A stretch of DNA of 13,717 nucleotides from Actinomycetota bacterium (GCA_016870695.1 VGAV01000024.1:1-13717), one strand, 5' to 3'. Numbered from the stretch's first letter, positions 1 to 6,867 are shown. Notes: generated from the sequence alone by a model not told the origin. A program made the numbers and translations.

Positions 1-535
1 TGCGCCAGCGCACGTCGTGGTCGTCGTCGACGTCCTCGGTCTGACCGGCGCCGCGCTCGCCGCCGCCGAGCGCGGGGAGACGCTCACGACGGACGACGGC
101 ACCTCCTCCGCCGTGGCGCGCGCCGCCGCCGAGCGCGGTGCGCACGTCGTCGTCGGGGGCGTCCGGAACGCGGCCGCGGTGGCGGAGCACATCCTCGGGG
201 TCCAGCGCGCCCGCGGGGAGCGGACGAGCATCGCGCTGCTCCCGGTCGGCTCGTCCGAGGCGGCCGCCTCCCGCTTCGCCGTCGAGGACCTGCTCGGCGC
301 CGGCGCCGTGATCGCGGCGCTGGGCGACCTCGGCATCGACCACGGATCGCCCGATGCGGCGGTGGCGGGCGAAGGGTTCCGGGCGCTGCGCGGCGCGACG
401 AAGCACCTCCTCACGGCCAGCGGCACCGGCCGAGCCCTGGCGGACCAGGGCCGGCGGGACGAGGTGCTCGCGGCGGCCGCGCGGGACGCGGCATCCCTCG
501 TCCCCGTCCTTCGGGACGGCGTCTTCGGCGTCTGA
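1..535 (+). CDS. 2-phosphosulfolactate phosphatase (ComB)-family protein, 5' truncated
   Basis: The reading frame is open from base 2 and ends with TGA at 533-535, giving 177 visible residues. The true start lies upstream of the window, and family members are usually somewhat above 200 residues, so a few dozen residues are missing. Recognisable ComB-family parts are the beta strand VVVVVDVL near the visible N-terminus, the segment TTDDGTSSAV, then GGVRNAAAVAEHI, FAVEDLLGAGAVI, and a C-terminal HLLTASGTGRAL stretch. ComB is known from coenzyme M synthesis, where it removes phosphate from 2-phosphosulfolactate with Mg2+. Actinobacteria of this kind are not known to make coenzyme M, so the real substrate is unknown. 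Many homologues have DVLR followed by small hydroxyl residues; here it reads DVLGLTG, so activity may differ. Family assignment is fairly firm, function is not. It converges on the next gene with 2 bp between stop codons. Confidence 0.75.
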   Translation, partial: APAHVVVVVDVLGLTGAALAAAERGETLTTDDGTSSAVARAAAERGAHVVVGGVRNAAAVAEHILGVQRARGERTSIALLPVGSSEAAASRFAVEDLLGAGAVIAALGDLGIDHGSPDAAVAGEGFRALRGATKHLLTASGTGRALADQGRRDEVLAAAARDAASLVPVLRDGVFGV

Positions 536-537
536 GC

Positions 538-1026
538 TCAGCGCGGGGTCGCGGCGGCCAGGCGCACGGCCGGCGGGATCTCGCGACGCACCCAGGTGAA
601 GGCGTAGGCCGGGTCGAAGCGCGGCGCGCAGAGCGCGCACGACGTGGGTCGCGTCGCTCGGCGATGGCGGTACGCCACATGCCCGTTGGGGCACGTGCCC
701 ACCCACGGGGCGAGCTCGGTCGCGGTCTCTCCCGCGTGAGTCGTGCCGCCGACGTACCCCAGGTCGGACGCCACCCGTTTCCACCGCGCCCCGTGCCCCG
801 CCTGCGCGCCGGCCAGAGCGTGGGCCACCTCGTGCAGCAGGGTCTGATGGTTCGTGTCGTCGTCGTACCGAGCGGCGAGGTACCGCGAGACGCTGATGCG
901 CTTGCGGGTGTAGTCGCACAGGCCGGCGCGGCGCTTGGCGTTGTCGAAGCCGAACGTCCACGACGGATCGAGGTGGAGGCCGATCAGCGCCTCGGCCCAC
1001 GTGCGCACGCGCTGCAGATCCGACAT
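538..1026 (-). CDS. SprT-like zinc metalloprotease-fold protein
   Basis: The product has 162 residues. A SprT-type active site is visible: HEVAH at residues 65-69 supplies two zinc-binding histidines and the catalytic glutamate, and H78 in AGHGARWKR is the likely third ligand, as in the SprT/Spartan family. A small zinc-ribbon-like C-terminal part follows, with C112, H116, C130 and C133 (CPNGH, then CALC). The family includes Spartan, which degrades DNA-protein crosslinks, and poorly studied bacterial SprT proteins. The substrate of this one is unknown. The start was chosen at ATG 1024-1026 (MSDLQRVRTW). The frame is open further upstream, but that extension is arginine/proline-rich, runs antisense-like through the neighbouring TPR gene, and lies outside the domain. 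A TACCCT -10 box sits exactly 7 nt before this ATG with no Shine-Dalgarno sequence, suggesting a leaderless mRNA. Confidence 0.88.
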   Translation of the reverse strand: MSDLQRVRTWAEALIGLHLDPSWTFGFDNAKRRAGLCDYTRKRISVSRYLAARYDDDTNHQTLLHEVAHALAGAQAGHGARWKRVASDLGYVGGTTHAGETATELAPWVGTCPNGHVAYRHRRATRPTSCALCAPRFDPAYAFTWVRREIPPAVRLAAATPR

Positions 1027-1033
1027 GTCAGGG

Positions 1034-1039
1034 AGGGTA
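1034..1039 (-). promoter_or_regulatory. -10 box (TACCCT) for leaderless sprT-like mRNA
   Basis: On the minus strand TACCCT is followed by 7 nt and then the ATG of the SprT-like gene. This is the spacing at which transcription would begin on the start codon. No Shine-Dalgarno sequence and no clear -35 box are seen. The box lies in the 29-bp gap after the TPR gene, so the SprT-like gene could be transcribed on its own as well as by read-through. Confidence 0.55.
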
Positions 1040-1055
1040 GACGGGGGCTCCGACG

Positions 1056-1583
1056 TCAGCTGGCGACGACCTGGCGCGTGCGGCGACGATCGGCCGCATC
1101 GATGGCGAGGAGGATCGACTCGAGCTGCGCGTCTGTCGCCCCGGCGTTCTGCCGGAGGAACAGCGCGCGCTTGAAGTCCGCGCGCGCGCCGTCGTAGTCG
1201 CCCTCGTCGTAGTGGACCTTGCCCCGGTGCTGCAGCGCGAACGCGGCGATGCCGGCCCAGTTCTGCCCCTCCGCCTCCTCGGCGCACATCGTGAGCTCCT
1301 GCTCGGCGGCGGCGTAGGCGCCCCGGCACTGCTGGATGGTCGCGTGCAGGATGCGGGCGCGCAGCAGGTCGCGGCGGGTGCCGGCCATGCGGGCGACGCG
1401 GACCGACTGCTCCGAGACGGTGAGGGCTTCGTCGAAGCGGTCGAGCACCTTCAGGAGCCAGACGCGCTCGAGCAGAGCGGGGAGGCTGCGCTGCGGGCCG
1501 ATCTCCTCGAGACGCTCCGCACACTCGCGCGAGTCGGTGATCTCGCGCAACGTGTCGGGGTCGTACCCGTGGATGTAGCTCAC
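1056..1583 (-). CDS. TPR-repeat protein of unknown function
   Basis: The product has 175 residues starting from GTG at 1581-1583 (VSYIHGYDPD). This start is supported by an AGAGGAG Shine-Dalgarno sequence five bases upstream; the longer frame from 1670 begins with arginine/proline-rich sequence and was not used. From about residue 37 to 146 the protein is helical with tetratricopeptide spacing: LLKVLDRFDEALTVSEQSV, then ILHATIQQCRGAYAAAEQEL, then ALQHRGKVHYDEGDYDGARADFKRAL. The last two fit the TPR pattern (small residues at positions 8 and 20, a tyrosine-rich turn). TPRs usually bind partner proteins. No signal peptide or membrane segment is visible, so it is probably cytoplasmic. It lies 29 bp upstream of the SprT-like gene on the same strand. 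No specific role can be given. Confidence 0.8.
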   Translation of the reverse strand: MSYIHGYDPDTLREITDSRECAERLEEIGPQRSLPALLERVWLLKVLDRFDEALTVSEQSVRVARMAGTRRDLLRARILHATIQQCRGAYAAAEQELTMCAEEAEGQNWAGIAAFALQHRGKVHYDEGDYDGARADFKRALFLRQNAGATDAQLESILLAIDAADRRRTRQVVAS

Positions 1584-1698
1584 CGTCGCTCCTCTCGAAT
1601 GGCCGATGCCCTCCAGTCTGCGTCGCTGTTGCGGCGGAGGCGACTCGCCACGCGGTCGTGCCGCCAACACGAGGGCGACGGATACCGGCGCGCGGGGG
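1577..1698. other. Gap between the TPR gene and the methyltransferase-fold gene
   Basis: About 115 bp lie between the TPR start and the stop of the next upstream gene. On the minus strand the gap ends with the AGAGGAG ribosome-binding site for the TPR gene. I see no good TANNNT box at a plausible distance and no strong hairpin. Either the promoter is non-canonical or the TPR gene is read from upstream. Confidence 0.4.
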
Positions 1699-2565
1699 TC
1701 AGCGTTCGAAGATCGATGACGACGGCTTGGGCGAGGGTGTCGCGTCCGCGTCGGTGACGGGCCGCGCCCCGCGGACGAACTCGTCGATCTCGGGGCCCTG
1801 CGCCACCTTGGCGGGGTGCGGGCCGGCGGCCATGAGGCGGGGGAGCCACTCCACGGGCAGCGGCGCGGCCGACGCCGCGACCACGAGATTTCCGAACCGT
1901 CGTCCCTTCAGCACCTGCACCTCGGCCAGGACGACGACCTCGGGCAGCACCTCACGCACCGTCGCGACCTGCCGGCGCGCGAAGGCGAGGCCCGGCCCGT
2001 CGGACACGTTCACGAGGAGCACGCCGTCGGAGGCGAGGAGGGATGCCGCCTCCCGGTAGAACTCCACGGTGGTCAGGTGCGCCGGGGTCTGCGCGCCCGA
2101 GTAGACGTCGCTGACGAGCAGGTCGACGGCGCCGATCAGGCCCGCCGGGAGTCGGGACAGCCCCGCACGCGCGTCGCCGATGCGCACGCGCACGGAGGCG
2201 CCGCGGGGGAGGGGGAGGTTCTCCCGGACGAGGTCCCAGAGCGCGGGCTCGAGCTCGACGACCTGCTGACGCGAGCCGGGCCGTGTCGCCTCGACGTACC
2301 GGGGGAGGGTGAGCGCGCCGGCCCCGAGGTGCACCGCGGTGAGCGGCTGGCCGGGCATCCTGAGCCGGTCGATGACCGCACCCATCCGGGCGACGTACTC
2401 GAAGTGCAGGTGAGTCGGGTCGTCGAGGTCGACGTGCGACTGCGGGGTCCCGTCCACGACGAGCTCCCAGCCGGAGACGAATCCCGACGGCGCCAGCCGC
2501 GCGACCGCACCGTCGGACAGGCGCGCGGTCGGGGCGTCGTCCGGTTCCACACGCATTCTCGCCAT
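1699..2565 (-). CDS. Spermidine synthase-like (aminopropyltransferase/methyltransferase-fold) protein
   Basis: The product has 288 residues from ATG 2565 (MARMRVEPDD). Residues about 75-195 carry the Rossmann-type methyltransferase core of the spermidine synthase superfamily: HLGAGALTLPRY (79-90) as the glycine-rich nucleotide loop, VVELEP (102-107) with the acidic ribose-binding position, IGDA (129-132), and LLVSDVYSG (149-157) at the place of the catalytic-loop aspartate. Family enzymes move an aminopropyl group from decarboxylated SAM to putrescine. Many actinobacterial homologues lack a known substrate, and there is no SAM decarboxylase (speD) gene in the window, so real spermidine synthesis is not shown. 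The C-terminus (about 265-288) is proline/serine-rich and looks disordered. An alternative start 9 bp downstream (MRVEP) is possible. The chosen ATG has a TAGCGT box 7 nt upstream, indicating leaderless expression. Confidence 0.82.
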   Translation of the reverse strand: MARMRVEPDDAPTARLSDGAVARLAPSGFVSGWELVVDGTPQSHVDLDDPTHLHFEYVARMGAVIDRLRMPGQPLTAVHLGAGALTLPRYVEATRPGSRQQVVELEPALWDLVRENLPLPRGASVRVRIGDARAGLSRLPAGLIGAVDLLVSDVYSGAQTPAHLTTVEFYREAASLLASDGVLLVNVSDGPGLAFARRQVATVREVLPEVVVLAEVQVLKGRRFGNLVVAASAAPLPVEWLPRLMAAGPHPAKVAQGPEIDEFVRGARPVTDADATPSPKPSSSIFER

Positions 2566-2572
2566 GGCATCC

Positions 2573-2578
2573 ACGCTA
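2573..2578 (-). promoter_or_regulatory. -10 box (TAGCGT) for leaderless spermidine synthase-like gene
   Basis: On the minus strand TAGCGT is followed by 7 nt (GGATGCC) and the ATG at 2565. This geometry places the transcription start at or next to the start codon. No Shine-Dalgarno sequence is present. The 7-nt spacer is itself one copy of the over-represented GGATGCC word. Confidence 0.55.
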
Positions 2579-2739
2579 GGGCCTCGGGATGCCACGGCGT
2601 CGCCCTGCGCGCAGTGCTGCGTCCCACGGGTCCGGTGTGCGCGAAACGGTCAGAGCATCCGTCGCCGATCACGCAGGCTGCTGGAGCGTCGAAACACGAT
2701 CGATACACGGGGGCAATGGGCAGGGCCCGTCCCGCCAGG

Positions 2740-2745
2740 TACGGT
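2740..2745 (+). promoter_or_regulatory. Tentative -10 box (TACGGT) for the ABC importer operon
   Basis: The 261-bp divergent gap 2566-2826 must hold the promoter of the importer operon. The best TANNNT match I see is TACGGT, which would give a leader of about 75 nt ending in the AGGAAGG ribosome-binding site at 2811-2817. No good -35 box accompanies it, so this is a weak assignment. I saw no clear operator or riboswitch in the gap. Confidence 0.3.
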
Positions 2746-2826
2746 CGGGGGAACAGCAGATGGAGCGGCCACGACGTTGTGACACGCCGGCGAGCCCTCC
2801 CCCCTCCCCCAGGAAGGTGCACAGAA

Positions 2827-4497
2827 ATGGCACGAACCCTCCGGCGTCGGCTCCTCGCGAGCGGCGCGGCGATCGCCATCGGCGCGATCGCGCTCTCGGG
2901 TTGTACGAGTCAGCGCGACGAGAACGGCGGCGGCGGTGACAGCGGCGGCGACGTCGACTCCACGTTCGTGTTCGGCGCCTCGGGCGACCCGTCGAGCCTC
3001 GACCCCGCGTTCGCCAGCGACGGCGAATCGTTCCGCATCTCGCGTCAGATCTTCGAGGGCCTCGTGGGCGTCGAGCCCGGCACCGCCGACCCGGCGCCCG
3101 CGCTCGCCGAGAGCTGGGAGCAGTCCGAGGACGGGCTCTCCTACACCTTCGCCCTCAAGGAGGGCGTGACCTTCCACGACGGCAGCGAGTTCAACGCCGA
3201 GGCCGTCTGCTTCAACTTCGACCGGCAGAACAACTTCACCGGCATCGCGCAGTCCGAGAGCCTGTCCTACTACTGGGGCAAGATCATGCGGGGCTACGCC
3301 GACACCGGCACCTCCATCTACGGCGGCTGCGAGGCGTCCAGCCCGACCGAGGTGACCATCACGCTCACCGAGCCCTTCGCCGGCTTCATCCCCGCGCTGT
3401 CGCTCCCCGCGTTCGCCATCCAGAGCCCGACGGCCCTCGAGCAGTACGCGGCCGACGACGTGGGCGGCACCTCCGAGGCGCCGACCCTCAGCGAGTACGC
3501 CACCGCGCACCCGACCGGCACCGGTCCGTTCCGCTTCGACTCCTGGGAGCCCGGTGCCGAGGCCACGCTGTCGGCCTACGACGACTACTGGGGCGAGCAG
3601 GGTCAGGTGACCGAGATCATCTTCCGCGTGATCGGCGACACCACCGCCCGTCGTCAGGCGCTCGAGTCCGGCTCCATCGACGGCTACGACCTCGTCGCAC
3701 CCGCCGACCTCGGCGCCCTGGAGGACGCGGGCTACACCCTCGTCAACCGCGACCCGTTCAACATCCTCTACCTCGCGATGAACCAGGCCGACCCGGCGCT
3801 GGCCGACATCCGCGTGCGTCAGGCGATCGCCCACGCGATCGACAAGGAGCAGCTGATCAGCCAGGTCCTGCCGGAGGGCACGACCGTGGCATCCCAGTTC
3901 ATGCCCGACAGCGTCATCGGCTTCAACCCCGACGTCACCGAGTACGAGTTCGACCAGGAGGGCGCCCGCGCGCTGCTGGCCGAGGCCGGCTTCACCGACG
4001 CCAACCCGCTGACCCTGACGTTCAACTACCCCGTGAACATCTCGCGTCCGTACATGCCGAACCCCGAGCAGATCTTCACGAACCTGCAGTCGCAGCTGTC
4101 GGCCGTGGGCATCGTGCTCAACCCGGTGTCGAACGAGTGGGGCGAGTACCTCGACCTCATCCAGGGCGGCAGCGACCACGGCATCCACCTCCTCGGCTGG
4201 ACCGGCGACTACAACGACCCCGACAACTTCGTGGGCACGTTCTTCGGCGGCGCCTCGAACGAGTGGGGCTTCGACAACGCGGAGCTGTTCTCCGCGCTGA
4301 CCTCGGCCCGCGGTCTCGCGACCGAGTCCGAGCAGGAGACCGCCTACCAGGCTGTGAACGAGCAGATCGCGCAGTTCCTGCCCGGCGTCCCGCTGGCCAA
4401 CCCGACCCCGACGCTGGCGTTCGCCTCGCGCGTCGCGTCGTACCCGGCCAGCCCCGTGCAGGACGAGGTCTACAACCAGATCGAACTGACCGAGTGA
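2827..4497 (+). CDS. Peptide/nickel-type ABC transporter substrate-binding lipoprotein (SBP family 5)
   Basis: The product has 556 residues from ATG 2827, preceded by AGGAAGG at 2811-2817. The N-terminus is a lipoprotein signal peptide: basic MARTLRRRLL, a hydrophobic core, and lipobox LSGC with the lipid-modified cysteine at residue 26, followed by a glycine/serine/aspartate-rich linker. The mature part has family 5 (DppA/OppA/NikA) marks, including GASGDPSSLDPAF, ALAESWEQSEDGLSYTFAL, TFHDGSEFNAE, GTGPFRFDSW, and RVRQAIAHAIDKEQL. The frame is open back to 1816, but that extension overlaps an opposite-strand gene and precedes a perfect signal peptide, so it was rejected. The family binds oligopeptides, nickel chelates or other small molecules outside the cell; the ligand cannot be read from sequence. 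It is followed by two cognate permease genes, with a hairpin in the 83-bp gap that probably favours higher expression of this protein. Confidence 0.93.
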   Translation: MARTLRRRLLASGAAIAIGAIALSGCTSQRDENGGGGDSGGDVDSTFVFGASGDPSSLDPAFASDGESFRISRQIFEGLVGVEPGTADPAPALAESWEQSEDGLSYTFALKEGVTFHDGSEFNAEAVCFNFDRQNNFTGIAQSESLSYYWGKIMRGYADTGTSIYGGCEASSPTEVTITLTEPFAGFIPALSLPAFAIQSPTALEQYAADDVGGTSEAPTLSEYATAHPTGTGPFRFDSWEPGAEATLSAYDDYWGEQGQVTEIIFRVIGDTTARRQALESGSIDGYDLVAPADLGALEDAGYTLVNRDPFNILYLAMNQADPALADIRVRQAIAHAIDKEQLISQVLPEGTTVASQFMPDSVIGFNPDVTEYEFDQEGARALLAEAGFTDANPLTLTFNYPVNISRPYMPNPEQIFTNLQSQLSAVGIVLNPVSNEWGEYLDLIQGGSDHGIHLLGWTGDYNDPDNFVGTFFGGASNEWGFDNAELFSALTSARGLATESEQETAYQAVNEQIAQFLPGVPLANPTPTLAFASRVASYPASPVQDEVYNQIELTE

Positions 4498-4505
4498 CCC
4501 GGATG

Positions 4506-4542
4506 CCGCGGGTCCGACGCCCTTCCGGCGCCGGGCCCGCGG
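4506..4542 (+). other. Intercistronic RNA hairpin between binding-protein and permease genes
   Basis: CCGCGGGTCCG (4506-4516) pairs with CGGGCCCGCGG (4532-4542) over 11 bp with one G-U pair. An inner CGCC/GGCG stem (4518-4521 with 4527-4530) extends it. It starts 8 nt after the binding-protein stop codon. No T-run follows, so a full rho-independent terminator is unlikely. Such hairpins are known to stabilise the upstream message in ABC operons, giving more binding protein than permease. Confidence 0.5.
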
Positions 4543-4580
4543 TGTTCCGTGTCCACCCGCCCTCGACCTTGTGAGAATTC

Positions 4581-5585
4581 GTGCTCCGCACCATCGGCAG
4601 GCGCCTGCTCCTGCTCATCCCGACCCTGTTCGGTCTGTCCGTCCTCCTCTTCGCCTGGGTGCGCGCGCTCCCCGGCGGCCCTGCCGTCGCCCTCCTCGGT
4701 GAGCGGGCGACGCCCGAGGCGGTCGCCCGCATCAACGAGCTGTACGGCTTCAACGACCCGCTCTACATCCAGTACTTCACCTGGCTCGGGCGCCTGCTGC
4801 AGGGTGACTTCGGATCGTCCATCCAGACCGGCCGTCCCGTGCTCGAGGAGTTCGTCCGCCGGTTCCCGGCGACCCTCGAACTGTCCATCGGCGCGCTGAT
4901 CGTCGCCGTCGGCGTCGGCATCCCGCTCGGGTACTGGGCCGCGCGCCGGCACGGCAAGATCTGGGACCACACGGCCGTCGTGCTCAGCCTCATCGGCATC
5001 ACGATCCCCGTGTTCTTCCTCGCGTTCATCCTGAAGTACGTCTTCGCGGTGCAGCTCGGGTGGCTCCCCTCCGACGGGCGGCAGAACCCTCGCATCGATG
5101 CGACGCACTACTCGAACCTGTACGTCCTCGACGGTCTGATGACCGGCGAGTTCGACGCCGCGTGGGATGCGGTGCTGCACCTGATCCTCCCCGCGATCGC
5201 CCTGGGCACGATCCCCCTCGCGATCATCGTGCGCATCACCCGCGCGTCGGTGCTCGAAGTCCAGAACGCGGACTACGTCCGCACGGGCCGCGCGAAGGGC
5301 ATCGGCCGCTCGACGCTCCGCAACCGCTTCATCCTGCGGAACGCCATGCTCCCGGTCATCACGACGGTCGGTCTGCAGGCCGGTCTGCTCATCGCCGGCG
5401 CGGTGCTCACCGAGACGGTGTTCGCGTTCCCCGGCATCGGGCAGTTCCTCGCCCGGGCCATCTTCACGCGCGACTTCCCCGTCCTGCAGGGGTTCATCAT
5501 CTTCATCGCCATCGCCTACGCGCTGATCAACCTGTTGGTCGACCTGTCCTACAGCGTCATCGACCCGAGAGTGAGAGTCCAGTGA
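4581..5585 (+). CDS. ABC transporter permease, DppB/OppB-like
   Basis: The product has 334 residues from GTG 4581. It has the arrangement of the DppB class: an N-terminal helix (about 9-29) with the typical MLRTIGRRLLLLIPTLFGLS opening, a periplasmic-side domain with ERATPEAVARINELYGFNDP, and five further helices (about 99-120, 133-157, 198-219, 259-282 and 303-325). The cytoplasmic EAA loop that docks onto the ATPase is at about 229-259 (ADYVRTGRAKGIG through RNAMLPV), intact and with its conserved glycine and LP. It forms the membrane channel with the DppC-like partner encoded next. The ribosome-binding site is weak (GTGAGA just upstream), which fits lower expression than the binding protein. 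Its stop overlaps the next gene's GTG start in the sequence GTGA, indicating translational coupling. Confidence 0.93.
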   Translation: MLRTIGRRLLLLIPTLFGLSVLLFAWVRALPGGPAVALLGERATPEAVARINELYGFNDPLYIQYFTWLGRLLQGDFGSSIQTGRPVLEEFVRRFPATLELSIGALIVAVGVGIPLGYWAARRHGKIWDHTAVVLSLIGITIPVFFLAFILKYVFAVQLGWLPSDGRQNPRIDATHYSNLYVLDGLMTGEFDAAWDAVLHLILPAIALGTIPLAIIVRITRASVLEVQNADYVRTGRAKGIGRSTLRNRFILRNAMLPVITTVGLQAGLLIAGAVLTETVFAFPGIGQFLARAIFTRDFPVLQGFIIFIAIAYALINLLVDLSYSVIDPRVRVQ

Positions 5586-6541
5586 GCTCCGGCATCCTCC
5601 CTCCCGCCCCCAGCGGCGGTCCCGTCGACGACAACGCGGTGGTCGATTCGCAGCTCCTGGCCGCGCAGACGCGCGGCGGCTTCTGGTACGACGTGTTCCA
5701 GCGGCTGCGGCGCAGCCCCGTCGCCTGGATCGGCGCGGTCATCGTGCTGCTCTTCCTGCTCGTCGCCGCTCTCGCCCCGCTGCTGGCGCCGTACCCGGCC
5801 GAGTCGCTGCCGGGCCAGCGCTTCATCACGCCCACCGACATCCCCGGCCCGGGTGAGCTCGCCGAGTTCCCCCTCGGCCTGGACCGCTTCGGCGGCGACG
5901 TGCTCTCCAAGCTCATCTGGGGCGCCCAGGCGTCGCTGCTCATCGGCGTCGTCTCGACCGCGCTGGGCCTGGCCGGGGGCATGTTCCTCGGACTGCTGGC
6001 CGGCATGTTCGGCGGCTGGGTCGACGCGATCGTCATGCGGTTCGTCGACATCCTGCTGTCGGTGCCGAACCTCCTGCTCGCGGTGTCGATCGCGGCGGTG
6101 CTCGGCCAGAGCCAGCTCGCCGTCATGATCGCGATCGGCGCGTCGCAGGTCCCGGTGTTCGCGCGCCTCCTGCGCGCGTCGATGCTGCAGCAGCGCGGGG
6201 CGGACTACGTGCTCTCCGCGCAGACGCTCGGTCTCAGCCGGCGGACGATCACCATGACCCACGTGCTGCCCAACAGCGTCGGTCCGGTCATCGTGCAGGG
6301 GACGCTGACCCTCGCCACCGCCGTCATCGATGCCGCGGCCCTGTCGTTCCTGGGCCTCGGCGGCGGCCTGCCGCAGACGGCCGAGTGGGGGCGCATGCTG
6401 ACCTACGCGCAGGCGGAGCTGGCGATCGCGCCGTGGCTGGCCTTCCTCCCGGGCATCTGCATCGCGGTGACCGCGCTGGGCTTCACCCTGCTCGGCGAGT
6501 CGCTGCGCGAGGCGATGGATCCCCGCACCCGCGCGCGCTGA
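5582..6541 (+). CDS. ABC transporter permease, DppC/OppC-like
   Basis: The product has 319 residues from GTG 5582, overlapping the previous stop by 4 nt (GTGA). The frame is open much further upstream, but that part is a shadow of the DppB-like gene. Residues 1-33 form a polar cytoplasmic tail; a first helix (about 47-69) is followed by the DppC-type segment with FPLGLDRFGGDVLSKLIWGA, where family members have LGTDxxGRDxxSR. Several more helices surround an EAA loop at about 207-230 (ADYVLSAQTLGLSRR through HVLP). It ends with LGESLREAMDPRTR, the usual DppC C-terminus. It pairs with the DppB-like permease. No ATP-binding subunit gene follows: the next gene lies on the opposite strand 326 bp away, so ATPases must be encoded elsewhere. 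Confidence 0.93.
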   Translation: MSSGILPPAPSGGPVDDNAVVDSQLLAAQTRGGFWYDVFQRLRRSPVAWIGAVIVLLFLLVAALAPLLAPYPAESLPGQRFITPTDIPGPGELAEFPLGLDRFGGDVLSKLIWGAQASLLIGVVSTALGLAGGMFLGLLAGMFGGWVDAIVMRFVDILLSVPNLLLAVSIAAVLGQSQLAVMIAIGASQVPVFARLLRASMLQQRGADYVLSAQTLGLSRRTITMTHVLPNSVGPVIVQGTLTLATAVIDAAALSFLGLGGGLPQTAEWGRMLTYAQAELAIAPWLAFLPGICIAVTALGFTLLGESLREAMDPRTRAR

Positions 6542-6580
6542 CCCGTCGCCCGGTCGTCCCGTCGCCCGGTCGTCCCGTCG
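6542..6580 (+). repeat. 16-nt tandem repeat, 2.4 copies
   Basis: CCCGTCGCCCGGTCGT occurs at 6542-6557 and 6558-6573 without a mismatch, followed by a partial CCCGTCG at 6574-6580. It begins at the base after the permease stop codon. It could be a replication-slippage product; no function is evident. Confidence 0.8.
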
Positions 6581-6600
6581 TTGCGGGGTGGCCGGGCGCT

Positions 6601-6701
6601 GGCGCCTCTCTCAACTCCTGAGAAATCGGTGCGCGGACCGTCCGGGTGCCGCCCGGGGCGCGCGACGGACGAGGAACTCAGGAGTTCGGCAAGCCGATGC
6701 G
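6601..6701 (+). repeat. 101-nt direct repeat, copy 1, with internal hairpin
   Basis: This copy matches 6734-6834 with 6 substitutions in 101 positions and no gap. It contains AACTCCTGAG (6613-6622) and its perfect inverse CTCAGGAGTT (6677-6686). Between them, GCGCG (6631-6635) faces CGCGC (6659-6663) and CCGGG (6642-6646) faces CCCGG (6652-6656). The whole can fold as one long interrupted hairpin. It resembles an intergenic REP-type element. I cannot tell from one window whether it is dispersed in the genome. Confidence 0.8.
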
Positions 6702-6733
6702 CTTGATCTCGTGCCGGTCGGTACCGGCCGCGC

Positions 6734-6834
6734 GGCGCCTCTCTCAACTCCTGAGAAATCGGCGCGCGGACCGTCCGGGTGCCGCCCGGGGCGGGCGACA
6801 GACGAGGAACTCGGGGGTTCGGCGAGCCGATGCG
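6734..6834 (+). repeat. 101-nt direct repeat, copy 2, with internal hairpin
   Basis: This is the second copy, offset by 133 bp from the first. The left arm AACTCCTGAG is identical. The right arm has become CTCGGGGGTT, and both A-to-G changes turn A-U pairs into G-U pairs, so the stem can still form in RNA read from the plus strand. One other change (C to G at 6794, in the inner GC stem) breaks a pair. The copies are separated by a 32-nt unique spacer. Confidence 0.8.
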
Positions 6835-6867
6835 AACGGCCCCGGATGCCGCGGGCGTCGGCGACGG

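Larger units (their letters stand above)
6542..6867. other. 326-bp non-coding region between convergent genes, repeat-rich
   Basis: This is the only gap over 300 bp. It lies between the 3' ends of the permease operon (+) and the carboxypeptidase gene (-). It contains a 16-nt tandem repeat, two 101-nt direct repeats 133 bp apart, and one GGATGCC word at 6844. I found no credible protein in it. Short open frames cross it but are extensions or shadows without domain-like sequence. Its place between two 3' ends suggests transcript termination or processing, but no T-run is present. Confidence 0.6.

Noticed and set aside
1816..2826. In-frame upstream extension of the binding protein
   Set aside because: It overlaps the opposite-strand spermidine synthase-like gene, is charged low-complexity sequence, and would bury the signal peptide. 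AGGAAGG supports the ATG at 2827.
2566..2826. LacI-type operator or riboswitch upstream of the ABC importer
   Set aside because: TCGAAACACGATCGA near 2688 looks vaguely symmetrical, but the arms are only 4 bp; nothing else stands out.
2650..4188. Long minus-strand open frame (512 codons) opposite the binding-protein gene
   Set aside because: It is a high-GC antisense shadow: valine/glycine/arginine/glutamate-rich with no domain, while the plus strand encodes a complete lipoprotein with a perfect lipobox.
5060..5581. In-frame upstream extension of the DppC-like permease
   Set aside because: It is the shadow of the DppB-like gene in another frame; the GTGA overlap at 5582 is the natural start.
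6601..6834. Repeat pair as a CRISPR array
   Set aside because: There are only two 101-nt units with a 32-nt spacer, no further units and no cas gene.
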